From: Chimonanthus salicifolius
Lineage: Eukaryota > Streptophyta > Magnoliopsida > Laurales > Calycanthaceae
Direction of reading: 5' to 3'
Assembly (NCBI GenBank): GCA_013350335.1
Contig: CM023534.1
Span: forward strand, 20,231,302 to 20,295,301
Length of the DNA: 64,000 nucleotides
Of the stretch, positions 43,501 to 52,935 are shown piece after piece. Made by a program: the position numbers and the translations under genes. The notes under the pieces were generated by a model. It was not told where the DNA came from. It made no database searches and saw only the letters and a program-made list of their open reading frames with translations. Position 1 is the stretch's first letter, and the number at the start of each line of letters is the position of its first letter.

Positions 43501-45989
43501 ATGACATTCTTTAGAATATTAGATGTTTTGTATTTTGGAATGTAAAAACTTCACTTTTAATGCATTTAAAATCATTTTGAGTTGGTACATTTTGTCATAT
43601 ATTTATGTCTGTGTATATTTACTTATATATTATGAGAATTGAACAAAATGTTATGAATCTTACGATTCTACGATTTACGATTCACGATTCACGGTTCAGA
43701 CCCCTAAACCGATTCACGTTACGATTCGTTTTTGACAACCTTGATCCATAGCCTCCAACGATCACAACCAACAATCCATGAGTACTGCTAATTTTCACAG
43801 AAATCAGATCACCACCAACAATAGATCTTCATTTTACCTTCTGCTAACAACCAAGTGCAAAAGAAACAAAAAATGGCAGATGTCACCACTTTCAAAGCAA
43901 AAGAAAACCTTCTATGGCACCATCCATCTATTTCAATTACTACAAAAAATTGCATATCAAAGCATCAAGCAAGCGTTTGGAGTGGAACAAAAAAAAAAAA
44001 AAAAAGACCAGACTAGCTAGGATTTCCCCCCTCTATCTAAATCATAATTGGTAGCAAATGCCAGACATTTACTTTAGGTGGCCAATTCAGAAACAACTAT
44101 CCCACCCTCATATGATTTTCACATATCCCAGTTACCCCCCACCTGCACAGAAAGCAAACCATTTATGCTGCTGAAAGTTTTATAACCAACTAACCTTGGA
44201 GTACATCCAAATCCAAACACACCATTCAATGGGTAACATTGGAAGGCACTCTTCTTAGACTGCAACATATTTATAGAAGTAATGTGGGTAAAAGAATATA
44301 ATGCATCTGAATGCTTCTGGATGAACCTAAACCACAGGCGGTTTGACAATCTATAAAGTTCTCTTCTTGCCTATATCAATTTGTAGTGGGATAATCAGGG
44401 ATAGAAAAAAAAAATGTAATCCCTTAAAGTTGACTGTCAATCTGCTGAATTACTACTATTGTTCTATCATAACCAGTTGGTAAGTGTTCATAACTGCAGC
44501 AATAAAAGCTGAAGGTTTGAGTGACATTGGTGTGAGATAAGCAGTAGGCAAACTTCTAAGAAAGAGAAAAAATACCCAAAACTGTTTGCTAAATCCATTT
44601 GTGACTACTAACCCCAAACAATTTGGATAAATGGTTTTCACAATGATAATGTTTGGATACCCTGATTCTTGCAAGATACTTTGTAGATTATGCTTTAACT
44701 AATGACGATGCCACAGGTTTGTCATAGTTGAATTTTAATTGACTGTAGAGAGCTTTTCTTTAAATATTTTGCTACAACAAACATTAAAAAAAATACTTAT
44801 TCGTTTAATGGAACATATAGCACGTTTGAGAATTGAAATACTTAATTAATAAAGAAGCTATAGCATAAAAATCATGAATTACATTAAGGAAAAAGTTTTG
44901 AATGAGCACCTCAGTAAAAACATTTTTTACCATCAACAATAAAAATACATTCTTCAAAAGCGCAACTATATCCATGTCTGGTTGTCCTGGAATTTGAAAA
45001 ATCACGATGCCTGTCCCTGTTATATTATCCATTTCCATGCTTGATAGTCATTTCCATGTGATGCAGGTATAATCCTTGTATAAGCATATTATAAAAGCAC
45101 TGTTCAATGTATATTTCAAAATTTCAGGTTTTGTCCACATAGTTTAATTAAAACTATAAAGAAAAACGCATAATACACGTATATACCATACTCTAGCCGT
45201 TAATATTTGGGTAAATTTCGTTGAAACGTATACACATTATGTTAAAAATAATTATCATTTTTTACCAATTAAATTTGCTTATCGCTAAATTTTTTACAAT
45301 ACTTCTCAGCATACAAACCGCATTTTCACGGCATCCCAAATGACTAACTAGCAATGATCATAACATACTAAAACAAAATTATTAAACCAAAAAAAAAGGT
45401 CATGGAGAGCGGAAAGGGATCAATGAGGAGAAATCAGTACTACATACCACCCAAGGATTGGGCCGGAGACCAACCGGCTCATCGAGATCAAATTTGGCAA
45501 ATTGAAAAAGCCTTCTTCCACTGCCGCTCGTCTGAGGGAAATCACGCCACTGCCAAAATTCTGAAAGTGTGTCCCATCAACTGCGACAACCGCATCCTGC
45601 ATTTGCCGGACTGATCCAAAGCCCAATTTGATAGGAAATCTGGATTTTGGGAGAAGATTTAGATTGAAAGCGTGGGGCTTGCGGAGAAGGATTTCTCCGC
45701 GGAGATATAGAGGAGTGGCGGACTGCAAGAGCTTCCACGGAGGAGAGGAGAGAAAGAGAGGACCAGAGAAGGGAATCCATCGGGTGCGGGAGGGGGAGAA
45801 GAAACTGGTGCGAAAAGATGGCGGGAAAAGAGGAGGGAAGATGGAGAGATGAGGAAGAGGAGGAAGGAGGGGGACAGAGGATGAAGTCGCAGAGGAGTGA
45901 AAGGAAGATAGAGAGGAGAGAAGAGTTATGGGTTTGCTAAGGTTTCTAGGGTTTCTGAAGACGTTCTTGAGAGAGCTGAATGCCGCCAT
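28531..45989 (-). CDS. CLS: Cardiolipin synthase (CDP-alcohol phosphatidyltransferase), mitochondrial; 8 coding exons
   Basis: Condenses phosphatidylglycerol with CDP-diacylglycerol in the inner mitochondrial membrane. Coding exons on the minus strand: 45989-45448, 30740-30674, 30584-30510, 30386-30335, 29800-29715, 29627-29553, 29078-28984, 28621-28531. They sum to 1083 nt, 360 aa plus stop, with GT-AG at every junction and phase kept. The N-terminus [20 protein letters not shown] is basic and Ser-rich, a mitochondrial presequence. [19 protein letters not shown] is diagnostic of plant CLS. The catalytic signature D-x2-D-G-x2-A-R-x8-G-x3-D-x3-D is complete, spanning exons 2 and 3 (about residues 202-228). 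Hydrophobic segments follow ([29 protein letters not shown]-terminal [16 protein letters not shown]). Length is slightly above Arabidopsis CLS. Intron 1 is 14,707 bp and full of transposons; introns 2-7 are 87-534 bp. The start at 45989 is the first Met of a transit-like peptide. Confidence 0.95.
31040..32960. other. Unresolved repeat-like stretch in CLS intron 1, possibly an LTR-retrotransposon remnant
   Basis: Has promoter-like CTATAAATACTAACCCTCTCCT (31890-31910), then a purine-rich leader. Near 32850 it has GTTCGACCTCGCACTC...CTATACTATC...CCTGCGCTTGTGAG, phrasing I associate with the 3' part of some plant gypsy (Tat/Athila-type) elements. No clear LTR ends or coding domain. It is reported as a candidate only. 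Confidence 0.25.
33300..33690 (-). pseudogene. L1-type LINE ORF2 3'-terminal fragment
   Basis: The minus strand reads [15 protein letters not shown], stop, [12 protein letters not shown], stop, then [19 protein letters not shown] to a terminal stop at 33452. The W-x-I-W-x-x-W-x-E-R-N-x-R-I-F pattern is typical of the C-terminal end of plant L1 ORF2 proteins. Two nonsense codons kill it. A T/A-rich 3' end follows near 33300-33330. It interrupts a GCCCGAA/GGCCC-rich stretch (33170-33300 and 33830-33990). Another LINE-like 3' tail (ATATTAAAAGAAAAGGAGGG) is at 34150-34200. Confidence 0.65.
34571..34672 (+). repeat. 51-bp tandem duplication
   Basis: Two units (34571-34621 and 34622-34672) starting ACTAACCTCAAATAGAAGG differ at two positions. 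They lie in CLS intron 1. Confidence 0.95.
34687..35084. mobile_element. Small foldback/MITE-like element with internal duplication
   Basis: Ends GATCCCCTAGGCA and TGCCTAGGGGATC form a 13-bp perfect inverted repeat. Inside, two diverged direct copies (~180 bp; both containing CAAATGAGCAC, GACCCA, CCCACC-GAG and TATCCT-ACCCA) fill most of the 398 bp. No coding capacity. The target duplication was not identified. Confidence 0.55.
36226..37383. mobile_element. Non-autonomous hAT-like element with palindromic ends, TSD GATAGGTG
   Basis: 1158 bp flanked by the exact 8-bp duplication GATAGGTG (36218-36225 and 37384-37391). Both termini read CAGGGCCGGCCCTG, itself a palindrome. A subterminal GGGGCCCTAGGCG occurs at both ends. 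The 8-bp TSD and CAGGG start fit the hAT superfamily. The interior is AT-rich (over 1 kb) with no transposase; a tRNA-like stretch lies near the right end. Confidence 0.9.
37190..37257 (-). other. tRNA-like fossil inside the hAT-like element
   Basis: On the minus strand GACCAGGATGGTTAGAAT resembles an A box. A loop-like CTCATAA lies at the anticodon position (CAT if read literally), and CGGGTTCAAATCCCG is a good T-arm (4-bp stem, 7-base loop) with B-box sequence. The acceptor and anticodon stems do not pair, so this is not a functional tRNA. It is either a tRNA pseudogene or a fragment of a tRNA-derived SINE. Confidence 0.4.
39221..39383. repeat. Subterminal perfect inverted repeats of the hAT element
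   Basis: Two structures. AATCGTGCGATTCG (39221-39234), 5-base gap, CGAATCGCACGATT (39240-39253). GTGACTCGTGCGAGTCGAC (39335-39353), 11-base gap, GTCGACTCGCACGAGTCAC (39365-39383). Both are exact. hAT transposases usually bind short subterminal repeats, so these are candidate binding sites; that is inference. Confidence 0.93.
39630..40330 (+). repeat. TTC/CTT-rich low-complexity tract in the hAT 5' region
   Basis: About 700 bp of TTCTTCTTC with CTCTG and CGTTTTTC interruptions, partly in repeats of ~57 bp (CTCTGTTTTCGTCATTTCTTATTCC). Three frames are open on plus and two on minus, giving Phe/Ser/Leu-only or Glu/Lys/Arg-only products; these are composition artefacts. A shorter similar tract is at 40805-40870. 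Confidence 0.9.
41062..43514 (+). pseudogene. hAT transposase gene, four exons, one frameshift in an A11 run
   Basis: The start at 41062 ([20 protein letters not shown]) begins a BED zinc finger with C-x2-C (CNFC) near 41158-41169. An 11-A run (41170-41180) then shifts the frame by one base. The rest of the BED finger (H near NHLGK) and the body continue in the next frame, open to 42728. DUF659-type catalytic region: [18 protein letters not shown] and [19 protein letters not shown], then [16 protein letters not shown]. Introns are inferred at 42729-42814, 42934-43038 and 43277-43365, all GT-AG and in phase. Exon 2 carries the hAT dimerisation core ([20 protein letters not shown]). The acidic tail ends at TAG 43512-43514. 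No other stop was seen. Apart from the A-run it would be an intact autonomous transposase. Confidence 0.85.
43752..45447. other. 5' part of CLS intron 1, no recognised element
   Basis: Between the hAT element and exon 1 the sequence is ordinary AT-rich intron. It has a GTATGT donor at 45447 and no supported ORF. The intron stretches 30741-31039, 35085-36217 and 37392-39200 likewise show only short microsatellites (CA at 35108-35125; ATT/TTA near 37968-37998). Confidence 0.5.
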
Positions 45990-46200
45990 TAGAGACTGAT
46001 CAGAACGGAAGGTTGTTTGTTTGCAGTAGAAGAAAAAGAATAACCCGAAGCAGCAGTAGAAGAAAAGGAACGGGATTCAACGACATTTTGATGCTATTCT
46101 TCCACCGAATAGACCTTCGTTGCTCACGTCTGCCGTCCGGTGGCATCCACCCAAAATGACGTCCAAAATGTCCAAAATTAACCACATGATTTAATTCGAC
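45990..46200 (-). promoter_or_regulatory. 5' UTR and proximal promoter of CLS
   Basis: The sequence directly upstream of the CLS start codon contains AGCAGTAGAAGAAAAGGAAC-type repeats on plus (TTCTTCTACTGCTGC on the gene strand) near 46020-46065. This is a CT-rich leader of a kind common in plant 5' UTRs. The transcription start was not resolved. Confidence 0.35.
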
Positions 46201-47899
46201 AAAATATAAAATGATTTTTTAGTAAAATTCTTAAAAAAAATAAAAATTAGTTGAGAGCACTTAAATATTTTGTATGTTTACATTAGTGAAGTTCCACACA
46301 AAAATCTCTTTGGTTATGAATTCGTAACCTCGTGAACCTCTTATATTCAGTACTTTCTTTTTTTCAATATTTTTATATTTTATTTGATTTTATATATTAT
46401 TTTCATACATTTTAATTAAATAAGTTATTTAAATTATTTTATTTTCTTCTTTTAATTAGAGATTGAAGTGGGCTGAACTTACGTTATGCTAAATTCGAGC
46501 ATAATTAATATTAGAAACACCCAATTCTATTGCTTGAGCTTATTTTTGTAAGCCAATTGTCTGGCCGGAAGCCTTAGACTAATGGGAAAAATCGAAATTT
46601 TATTGAATTTTGAAAATAAAAAAGCATCAAATCCAAATTATTTAAAAGATAAAATATAAAATCACATATCAAAAGCTAAAATTTAGAAATTTGTAAAAAG
46701 AAAGTAATATCAAAGAGAAAAAAATGAGAAAATTCTCAAAAAATTTAAATCTGAAAAAACAAGTTGGGTCTAATAAAAAAAATTTACTCAAAATGTGAAA
46801 CTCAAATATGAAAGCAACAACTTGTTTTGTAATAGAAAAAAGAAAATTGAAAATTGATTCCTCTAAAGAGGGAGATAAAGAGAGAGAAGATAAAGGATTA
46901 GGTTGACAGCAGGGTAAAAAATCTCATACCCACTCGGATTTTTGAATCCCGAATAATCTAAGTCAATATGTATTGTATTGATTGAAGAGAATGGATATCG
47001 GCCGATATGGCCGGATCTCGCCGAGATGTGTCGGCCGATATCCATTGATTTCTTTTTAAAAAAAAAAAAAAATGATACCCGTCATTGGCCCAGGTCGATA
47101 TCTCAGCAAATATTAGCCCATGTCGGCCAATATTTACATTTTTCAAAAAAAAAAATTGAGCTTTTTCGATTTTTTTTTTCAGAATTTTTTTAAAAAAAAA
47201 CCACCAATATCCTAAAAGAAAAAAAATTGAGGAGAAATAAAGAATTCGGCCCGGCCGAAGCTTGCACCCCTGGTTGATAGCCAATTTTCAATTTTTCACC
47301 CTTATTTGTGGGAGGTCTTGATATCAAGCTCCACTCAACACAAAAATGGTCACTCCCTTTAATTCTATACTAACATGTGTAGATTAGAAAGCTTACACAT
47401 GTCTCAAGGATTAATTAGATGGGATGCCTGAAAAATTCATGTCTCAAGGATTAATCAGATGGGATGTCTCAAAAATTCAGGTGGGACAATTACGTACCTT
47501 AGTGTTAAAAAAAAAACCCACTAACAGTAACTTTACCCTTGTATACACTGTGAGTTAAAAGGGGTATCATTATGCATTAAGCTGCAACTGATTATTTTAT
47601 TATTTTTTATTTTTTAAATTTTAATTTTAATTAAAAAATAAGGGGAATGATACTCACACAGCATTTTGTTTTTATCTTACACGGGTTTCCCCTTTTTTAT
47701 TTAAAATTCCAATTTTACCCTTCATTGTTTTTCATTTTTTATGGTATTCTTCAAAAAAACTACAACTTTCACGTCTCTCTTCCTTTCTCTATTCTCTCAA
47801 GCTTTCATCTCTCTCTCCCCCTCTGTCCTCCATCCCTCAGCATTCTCTCTCTCTCTTCCATATTTTTTTTAATTCTCACACAAACAACTTCCAACAGCT
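46201..47899. other. AT-rich intergenic DNA with one perfect inverted repeat
   Basis: No gene. 46991-47005 and 47031-47045 form an exact 15-bp inverted repeat (ATGGATATCGGCCGA / TCGGCCGATATCCAT) with a 25-bp loop that itself contains GGCCGG-type words. A diverged stretch with the same vocabulary (TCGCCGATATTATAA, TTAGCCGATATATTGG) is at 11615-11690. A duplicated GTCTCAAGGATTAATxAGATGGGATG phrase lies at 47400 and 47443. Confidence 0.6.
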
Positions 47900-48240
47900 C
47901 CTACATCGAAATCAAAGGTGTACCTGTGAACCATGGGCTAAAGAAATAGAAAATCGAAGATCGAATACACAGTAAGATGCCTTTGATCATTCTGTAATTT
48001 CTATATTGATTTACAAATATTTTCTCCACCCTACTTAGGTGCTACAAATTGTGATATTTATAACAGAGAGGGATAGATGAGTAGAAAGAGGTATGATTGC
48101 ATTAGACTTTTTTGCCTTTTGGGTCTTCATCGGTGATGATCCTTATCTTCTTTAGATGAGGATTAGTGGTTTCAATCCCTTTGGCTGGATGAACTTGATT
48201 GCCCTGATTTCTTTGCTTGAAATCAGGAGTTGTACCATCA
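47900..48240 (-). repeat. 3' LTR of the copia element (right boundary approximate)
   Basis: Starts TGATGGTACAACTCC on the minus strand, right after the purine tract at 48241-48251. A TATAAATA box lies near 48055 on the same strand. The distal end was not resolved; it may lie anywhere from about 47977 to 47880. Confidence 0.5.
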
Positions 48241-48311
48241 ATATCCCCCTTCAAACTGAGCTGCAGATGACGCCATAGGCCCTATTTGGTACATAACAAG
48301 TGATGTTGCTG

Positions 48312-49412
48312 TCATAGAAGAGCTTTAGTAAAGATGTCAGCAACTTGTTGAGAAGATGGTACAAACTTTGTAACAAGAGAACTAAGAGCAACCTTTTCTC
48401 GAACAAAGTAATAATCAATTTCAATATGCTTAGTGCGTGCATGAAAGACATGATTGATAGTGAGGTGTAATGCCGAAATATTATCAGAGTGAAGAATTGG
48501 GGGAGATGAGAGATGGAGACCGATATCATGGAGAAGATAAGTGAGCCATGTGAGTTCAGCAGCGTCAAAGGCGATAGCTCGATACTCTACTTCTGTACTA
48601 GATCTGGCCACAGTAGGTTGTTTTTTTGCAGTCCAGGAGATACAGTTACTTCCTAGATAGGTGCAAAAACCTGTTGTTGAACGGCGAGTGGTTGGACAGC
48701 CGGCCCAATCAGCATCTCAGAAGACATAAAGTTGTATATGACAGCGAGCCAGAAAACGAAATCTGTAATTGACAGTCCCTTGAATATAGCGAAGAATACG
48801 CTTCACCATTTGAAAGTGCAGAAGAGTAGGATGTGCAAATACTGGCACACATAATTGACACTGTAGGATAGATCAGGATGAGTGATAGTGAGATATTGCA
48901 AACCTCCAACAATGCTGCGATAAAAGAAGGGATCCGGATAAGGATCATTATCGGTCGGACTTGGGAGCAACTTGGTGGCCATCGGTGTGGAGATGGGCTT
49001 ACAACCTTGCATACGGGCACGTTCCAACAGATCCAAGGCATATTTCTTCTGTGTGAGAAATGAGGTGCCAGAAAATGGTATAACAAAGATGCCAAGGAAA
49101 TAGTGTAGAGGGCCAAGGTCTTTCATTGCAAATTCATTACTCAGTTGTGCAAGGAATTCATGAAACGAGGCAGGATTAGACCCTATGACTATGATGTCAT
49201 CAACATAGAGAAATAGCAGTAAAGTACCTTGACGACCATGATAAACAAACAGTGAGGAATCAGCTATGCTGCAGAAGACATACATGAGTTGGTGGTGCAG
49301 GAGGTTCCCCCATGAAAACTGGATAAGATAAATTGCCATGAAGAAATGCATTTTTAACGTCTAATTGACGAATTTCTCATCCATGAGCTAAAGCAATAGT
49401 AAGAATGAGGCG
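48312..49412 (-). pseudogene. Copia RT (C-terminal part) and RNase H, degraded
   Basis: From 49412 downward: IRLILTIALAHG, a TGA in place of a usual Trp, EIRQLDVKNAFLHG, then LLFLYVDDIIVIGSNPASF with the RT catalytic YVDD (about 49218-49207), KDLGPLHYFLGI and HPDLSYSVNYV. A frameshift lies near 48810. Then [18 protein letters not shown] (preceded by a stop) and the RNase H segment [33 protein letters not shown]. This is the classic copia C-terminal order. Confidence 0.88.
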
Positions 49413-50320
49413 AATCGTGTAATACCCTGCCCCAGATTAAGCATGTTTTAGCTTAATTTCGTATTTTTAACCGGTTGTTCTCGAGGTTTTCAGTCAGGGC
49501 TTCGAGGAAAGCCCAAGTTTGGCCCAATCCGAGTTCGTGAGCTCAGAGATCCAGCCCGTTCAGCTGGGGGGGTATTTTGGTAATTTGCCGCTTGTTGTGA
49601 TTATTTCTCTAAATTGTGTGATTTGATGATCTTTATTGGTGAATAATACTCTCTTTAATGAAGGATTGCATTTATTATTTTAAAATGATTTAATTTTCAG
49701 AAAATAATATTTATTTATCGCCCGTCGGAACCCCGAAAGAGAGTTTTAATTATTTTAAATAATTTCGGGAAAAAGATAAATTTTGAAAATGGTATTGGGT
49801 GTTAAACCATTTTAAGATTGATCTAGATATTTCATTTCATCTCAAAATAAGATTTACAAATTAGTTATTTTTACATTTGTTTAATTAAGCAATTATGGAT
49901 AAAATATGATTTTTGTTTAAATCAAGGGTTTTTAGTGAGAGATAATTCACGAAATTTTTTTATGGTAACCTAAGTTTTAAAAACCCAACCCATCTGTAAG
50001 GATGGATCTGATTTTGGAGTTTTAAATTTATTACTCTTAGTTCAAAAATCAGTTTTTATTAATCTGAGGACCTTTCTGCAATTATAAAAATCTTCAGAGG
50101 GCTGATCTGCAAACTGCAGGATTTTCCTGCCTACGCCATGCAGGCGTGCACGACCGTTCGGTCGGATTTCCGGCCATCATTGAGATCTTCCGTCTCATCC
50201 CATCGAGCAGCAAGTTTTCCGGCCCTCCTTACCGTTGAATCATGAGTACTGGCCGTCCCGTCCCATCGCTGCTGCTAATTGTGCAGCTGATTTCCGGCGT
50301 CTCTCTTGAGCTGAATTTCC

Positions 50321-50328
50321 TATAAATT
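50321..50328 (+). promoter_or_regulatory. TATA box of the chromovirus LTR
   Basis: CCTATAAATTC lies about 900 bp into the LTR. The same box is preserved in the 3' LTR (59089) and in the older solo LTR (minus strand, near 20435), which supports function as the retroelement promoter. Confidence 0.6.
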
Positions 50329-50849
50329 CAAGCCTCTTGGATCGGTTTCAACTCCCAGCAAATCCTTTGCATTTCTCTTCTCCCTCTCTGTTCTGTTCTC
50401 TGATTTTCCAACCAAGACCGAGAAACCTGCAGACAGAAACTCTCTGTTTAAGCTGCTGTTTTTAAGTAACAGTGAGCTTAGAGGAAGATTTTCCAAAAAT
50501 CCAAATTTCAACCCAGGAATCGAAACCAAGGTATCCATTGTATTCCTTTTTAAATTCTAACCGATTTAGAATCAAACAAAACCGATTTTGACCCTGTTTT
50601 GATGGAGAAAAACCTGTTTTAAGTTTTAAGAAAAACCATGGGTTTCTTGTACCCGTGAGCTTTCACTGTTAAAATCGGATGACCCTTTGAGCTTTTGAGC
50701 TCCAAACCTCTCCCTATGGAAAGAGGACTCCCAGAGGAGTCCATCAGACCAGACGGATGTGAAAAACGAATCCAGGAAGCCCTCCCTTTCTGGAATCGCA
50801 TTTCACCTGTTTTCCGCCGTGACTGTCTGCTGTTGCAGACAATCGGAGA

Positions 50850-51225
50850 AGACGACTCTCGGAAGTTCCGAGAGCCGATCTTCGGACAGTCCGAACGTTC
50901 GGACGGTCCGAGCAGTGACCCTCGGACGTTCCGAGCTTCAACCCGAAGCCCAGTTCGCCCGAGGTGAGCCAGACCCACTTCGGAAGAACCGAGCCAGCTC
51001 GGAAGGACCGAGCATCCTCGGAAGGTCCGAACCTGTATTCGGATGTTCCGAGATCTGCAGACCCAGGAGACTTCTGTTTTTCTGTTTTCTGGACTTCGGA
51101 CGGTCCGAGACTCAGTCTTCGGACGATCCGAAGTCAGGCCTCAAGTTCCGAGGCCTGAGACTCAGTTTTGTGTGGTTCGGATGATCCGAAGCCACTGACC
51201 CAAGTTCCGAAGTAATGTTCCGAGG
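50850..51225. repeat. Cluster of TTCGGACGGTCCGAA-type short palindromes in the LTR
   Basis: More than a dozen variants of CTCGGAAGTTCCGAG, TTCGGACAGTCCGAA, TTCGGACGGTCCGAG, TTCGGACGATCCGAA and GTTCCGAGG in ~375 bp. The block is much more GC-rich than the rest of the LTR. The same block in the 3' LTR is at about 59618-59993. It is absent from the related solo LTR 18243-21259. Confidence 0.9.
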
Positions 51226-52820
51226 AACACTGTTTTGAAAAATAATAAAATATTGTTTGATGACAGTTTTAATCTTGATTATTATTTATCTAATGTGTTT
51301 GATTATTTGTGATGATTTATACCCCCCTTGTTAATTAAAAATGTACTAACCCCTTTTTTTTCTCTTATTATTTATAGTGTAAATACTATTGTATACGCTT
51401 TCAGTCCGACACTAGTCGGGAACTGAGTGATTCACTTTCAGGACGACACTATAGTCGGGCACTGAGTGACCTCGAGGCCTACTCAAAATGTCAGCTCTGG
51501 TCCTATCCAGAAGACAACCGAGAAGTGACCCGAGGATCTAGACCTTACTCAATAAGTCAATCTGGTCAATGCCCAGAAGACAATATGAGTTTGGACTGAG
51601 CCCCTTATGTTTATTATATTATTATCTTGTGGATGATTTAAAGAGGATAGAAACCAAATAGGAGACTCATTCCATTAAACCCGGATATTTTGTAGGAAAA
51701 TATATGATTTCCAAATCCTACGTATATGTACGTATTTGTTATGTATATTGATTGAGCACTTGTATGTTGTTTGACAGAGACCGCGAAACCACACAATCAC
51801 GGTGAGGGAACTTAACTCTGCAGATTTTGTAAACAGGTGTTATATTGAGCAATGAGTGGTTTCGGTTTTGATGAACCCACTCAGGTGCCTATACATGATG
51901 CACTATGGTAAGAGTGCTGTGATGATTTGATATTACGGTGTTGACCGTATGTGTATGTAAGACTGCTTCCACGTACCTGGGCTATTGAACCAATATCGGC
52001 CATATGAGAGATGGTTTATGTCTACTGGACCATGGGCGGACCATGCTGTCGTCAGTTGCTGACTTGAGGATGTCAGTACCGGTTACGTTTAAGAGCCGGA
52101 GATGTACTTGCAAGGATGTATTTTGACCGTGTCGGGACTTAATACTGGTCTCAGTGTAGTCGGCAGGCGTTACGGTGGATAATGGCAGTGATTGATAGTT
52201 GATGATGTTATTATCTTATTTGAGATTATGCTTACTGTTATCAAGCATGTGATATTAACTGTTGTTAACCTGTTTTACTATTTGCTTAATGTGCACTGTT
52301 AATTATCCTTCACTGGGCTAGTTAGCTCACACCACTCACCTTTTCAGGCGATGAACCCGAGGAGGAGGACCCTCTCTTTCAAACTTAGGGTGTTTGAGCC
52401 AAGGCAGTGTTTTGGGATTCCCCCGGAGCGGAATGCCCTGATCTCTTTCTGTTGGTTCTCGGAACCGTTATTTTTGTATTAAGTACCGGATGTGGTACTT
52501 AATTTGTATTTGACTATTGTAATCGGCTATGTTGCCATTTGAGACGATGTTCTGGATTGATTTATCAATGTTAATATTTGTTTGATCTTATTATTAGTGG
52601 ATGTTATTGTGTTGTTTTGCTATGTCTATGGGGCATGCTTATGGTACATGTTTGAGTCCTCTTAGCGGGCTGATGTGTAACCGCTGGGCCTAACTGTTGA
52701 TCCGGCCCAGTAAGAGTGCTTGTGGATTAGTTTACTTTCCTTTCAAAAAGAAAAAAAAAAAAAAAAAAAAAAAAATCAGTCGCGTTCCGGGCCCACTGGT
52801 CGGGTCGGGGCGTGACAGCT

Positions 52821-52832
52821 TGGTATCAGAGC
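52821..52832 (+). promoter_or_regulatory. Primer-binding site, initiator tRNA-Met type
   Basis: TGGTATCAGAGC lies 3 bp after the 5' LTR end, complementary to the 3' end of initiator tRNA-Met. It is the same primer type as in the element at 3916. Confidence 0.92.
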
Positions 52833-52935
52833 ATAGGTTCAACTCTAGGACTGTGATGGGTTACTACCTAGTTAGAATTGTTTTTTGCCCTAGTGTTGCT
52901 ATTGTATTGACAATTTCTTGTTTGGTGATACAGAT

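Larger units (their letters stand above)
39209..43743 (+). mobile_element. hAT transposon, near-complete, TSD ATCCATAG
   Basis: 4535 bp with terminal inverted repeats CAAGGTTGTCAAAA / TTTTGACAACCTTG and an exact 8-bp target duplication ATCCATAG (39201-39208 and 43744-43751). It contains a plus-strand BED/DUF659/hAT-dimerisation transposase gene (41062-43514). The subterminal left region is rich in GATTCG/CGAATC inverted repeats, and the right end repeats ACGATTCACG. It sits in intron 1 of CLS, in the opposite orientation to the gene. Confidence 0.95.
49418..52817 (+). repeat. 5' LTR of the chromovirus
   Basis: TGTAATACCC...GGGCGTGACA. It contains a TATAAATTC box at 50321, a palindrome-rich block at about 50850-51225, and an A25 run at 52751-52775. 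Internal ORFs here recur identically in the 3' LTR and show no domain; they are not genes. Confidence 0.96.

Noticed and set aside
50619..51184. Several ORFs of 60-141 aa on both strands inside the chromovirus LTR, repeated at 59387-59952
   Set aside because: They lie in the palindrome-rich LTR block, overlap each other on both strands and show no domain; the openness follows from GC-rich repeats.
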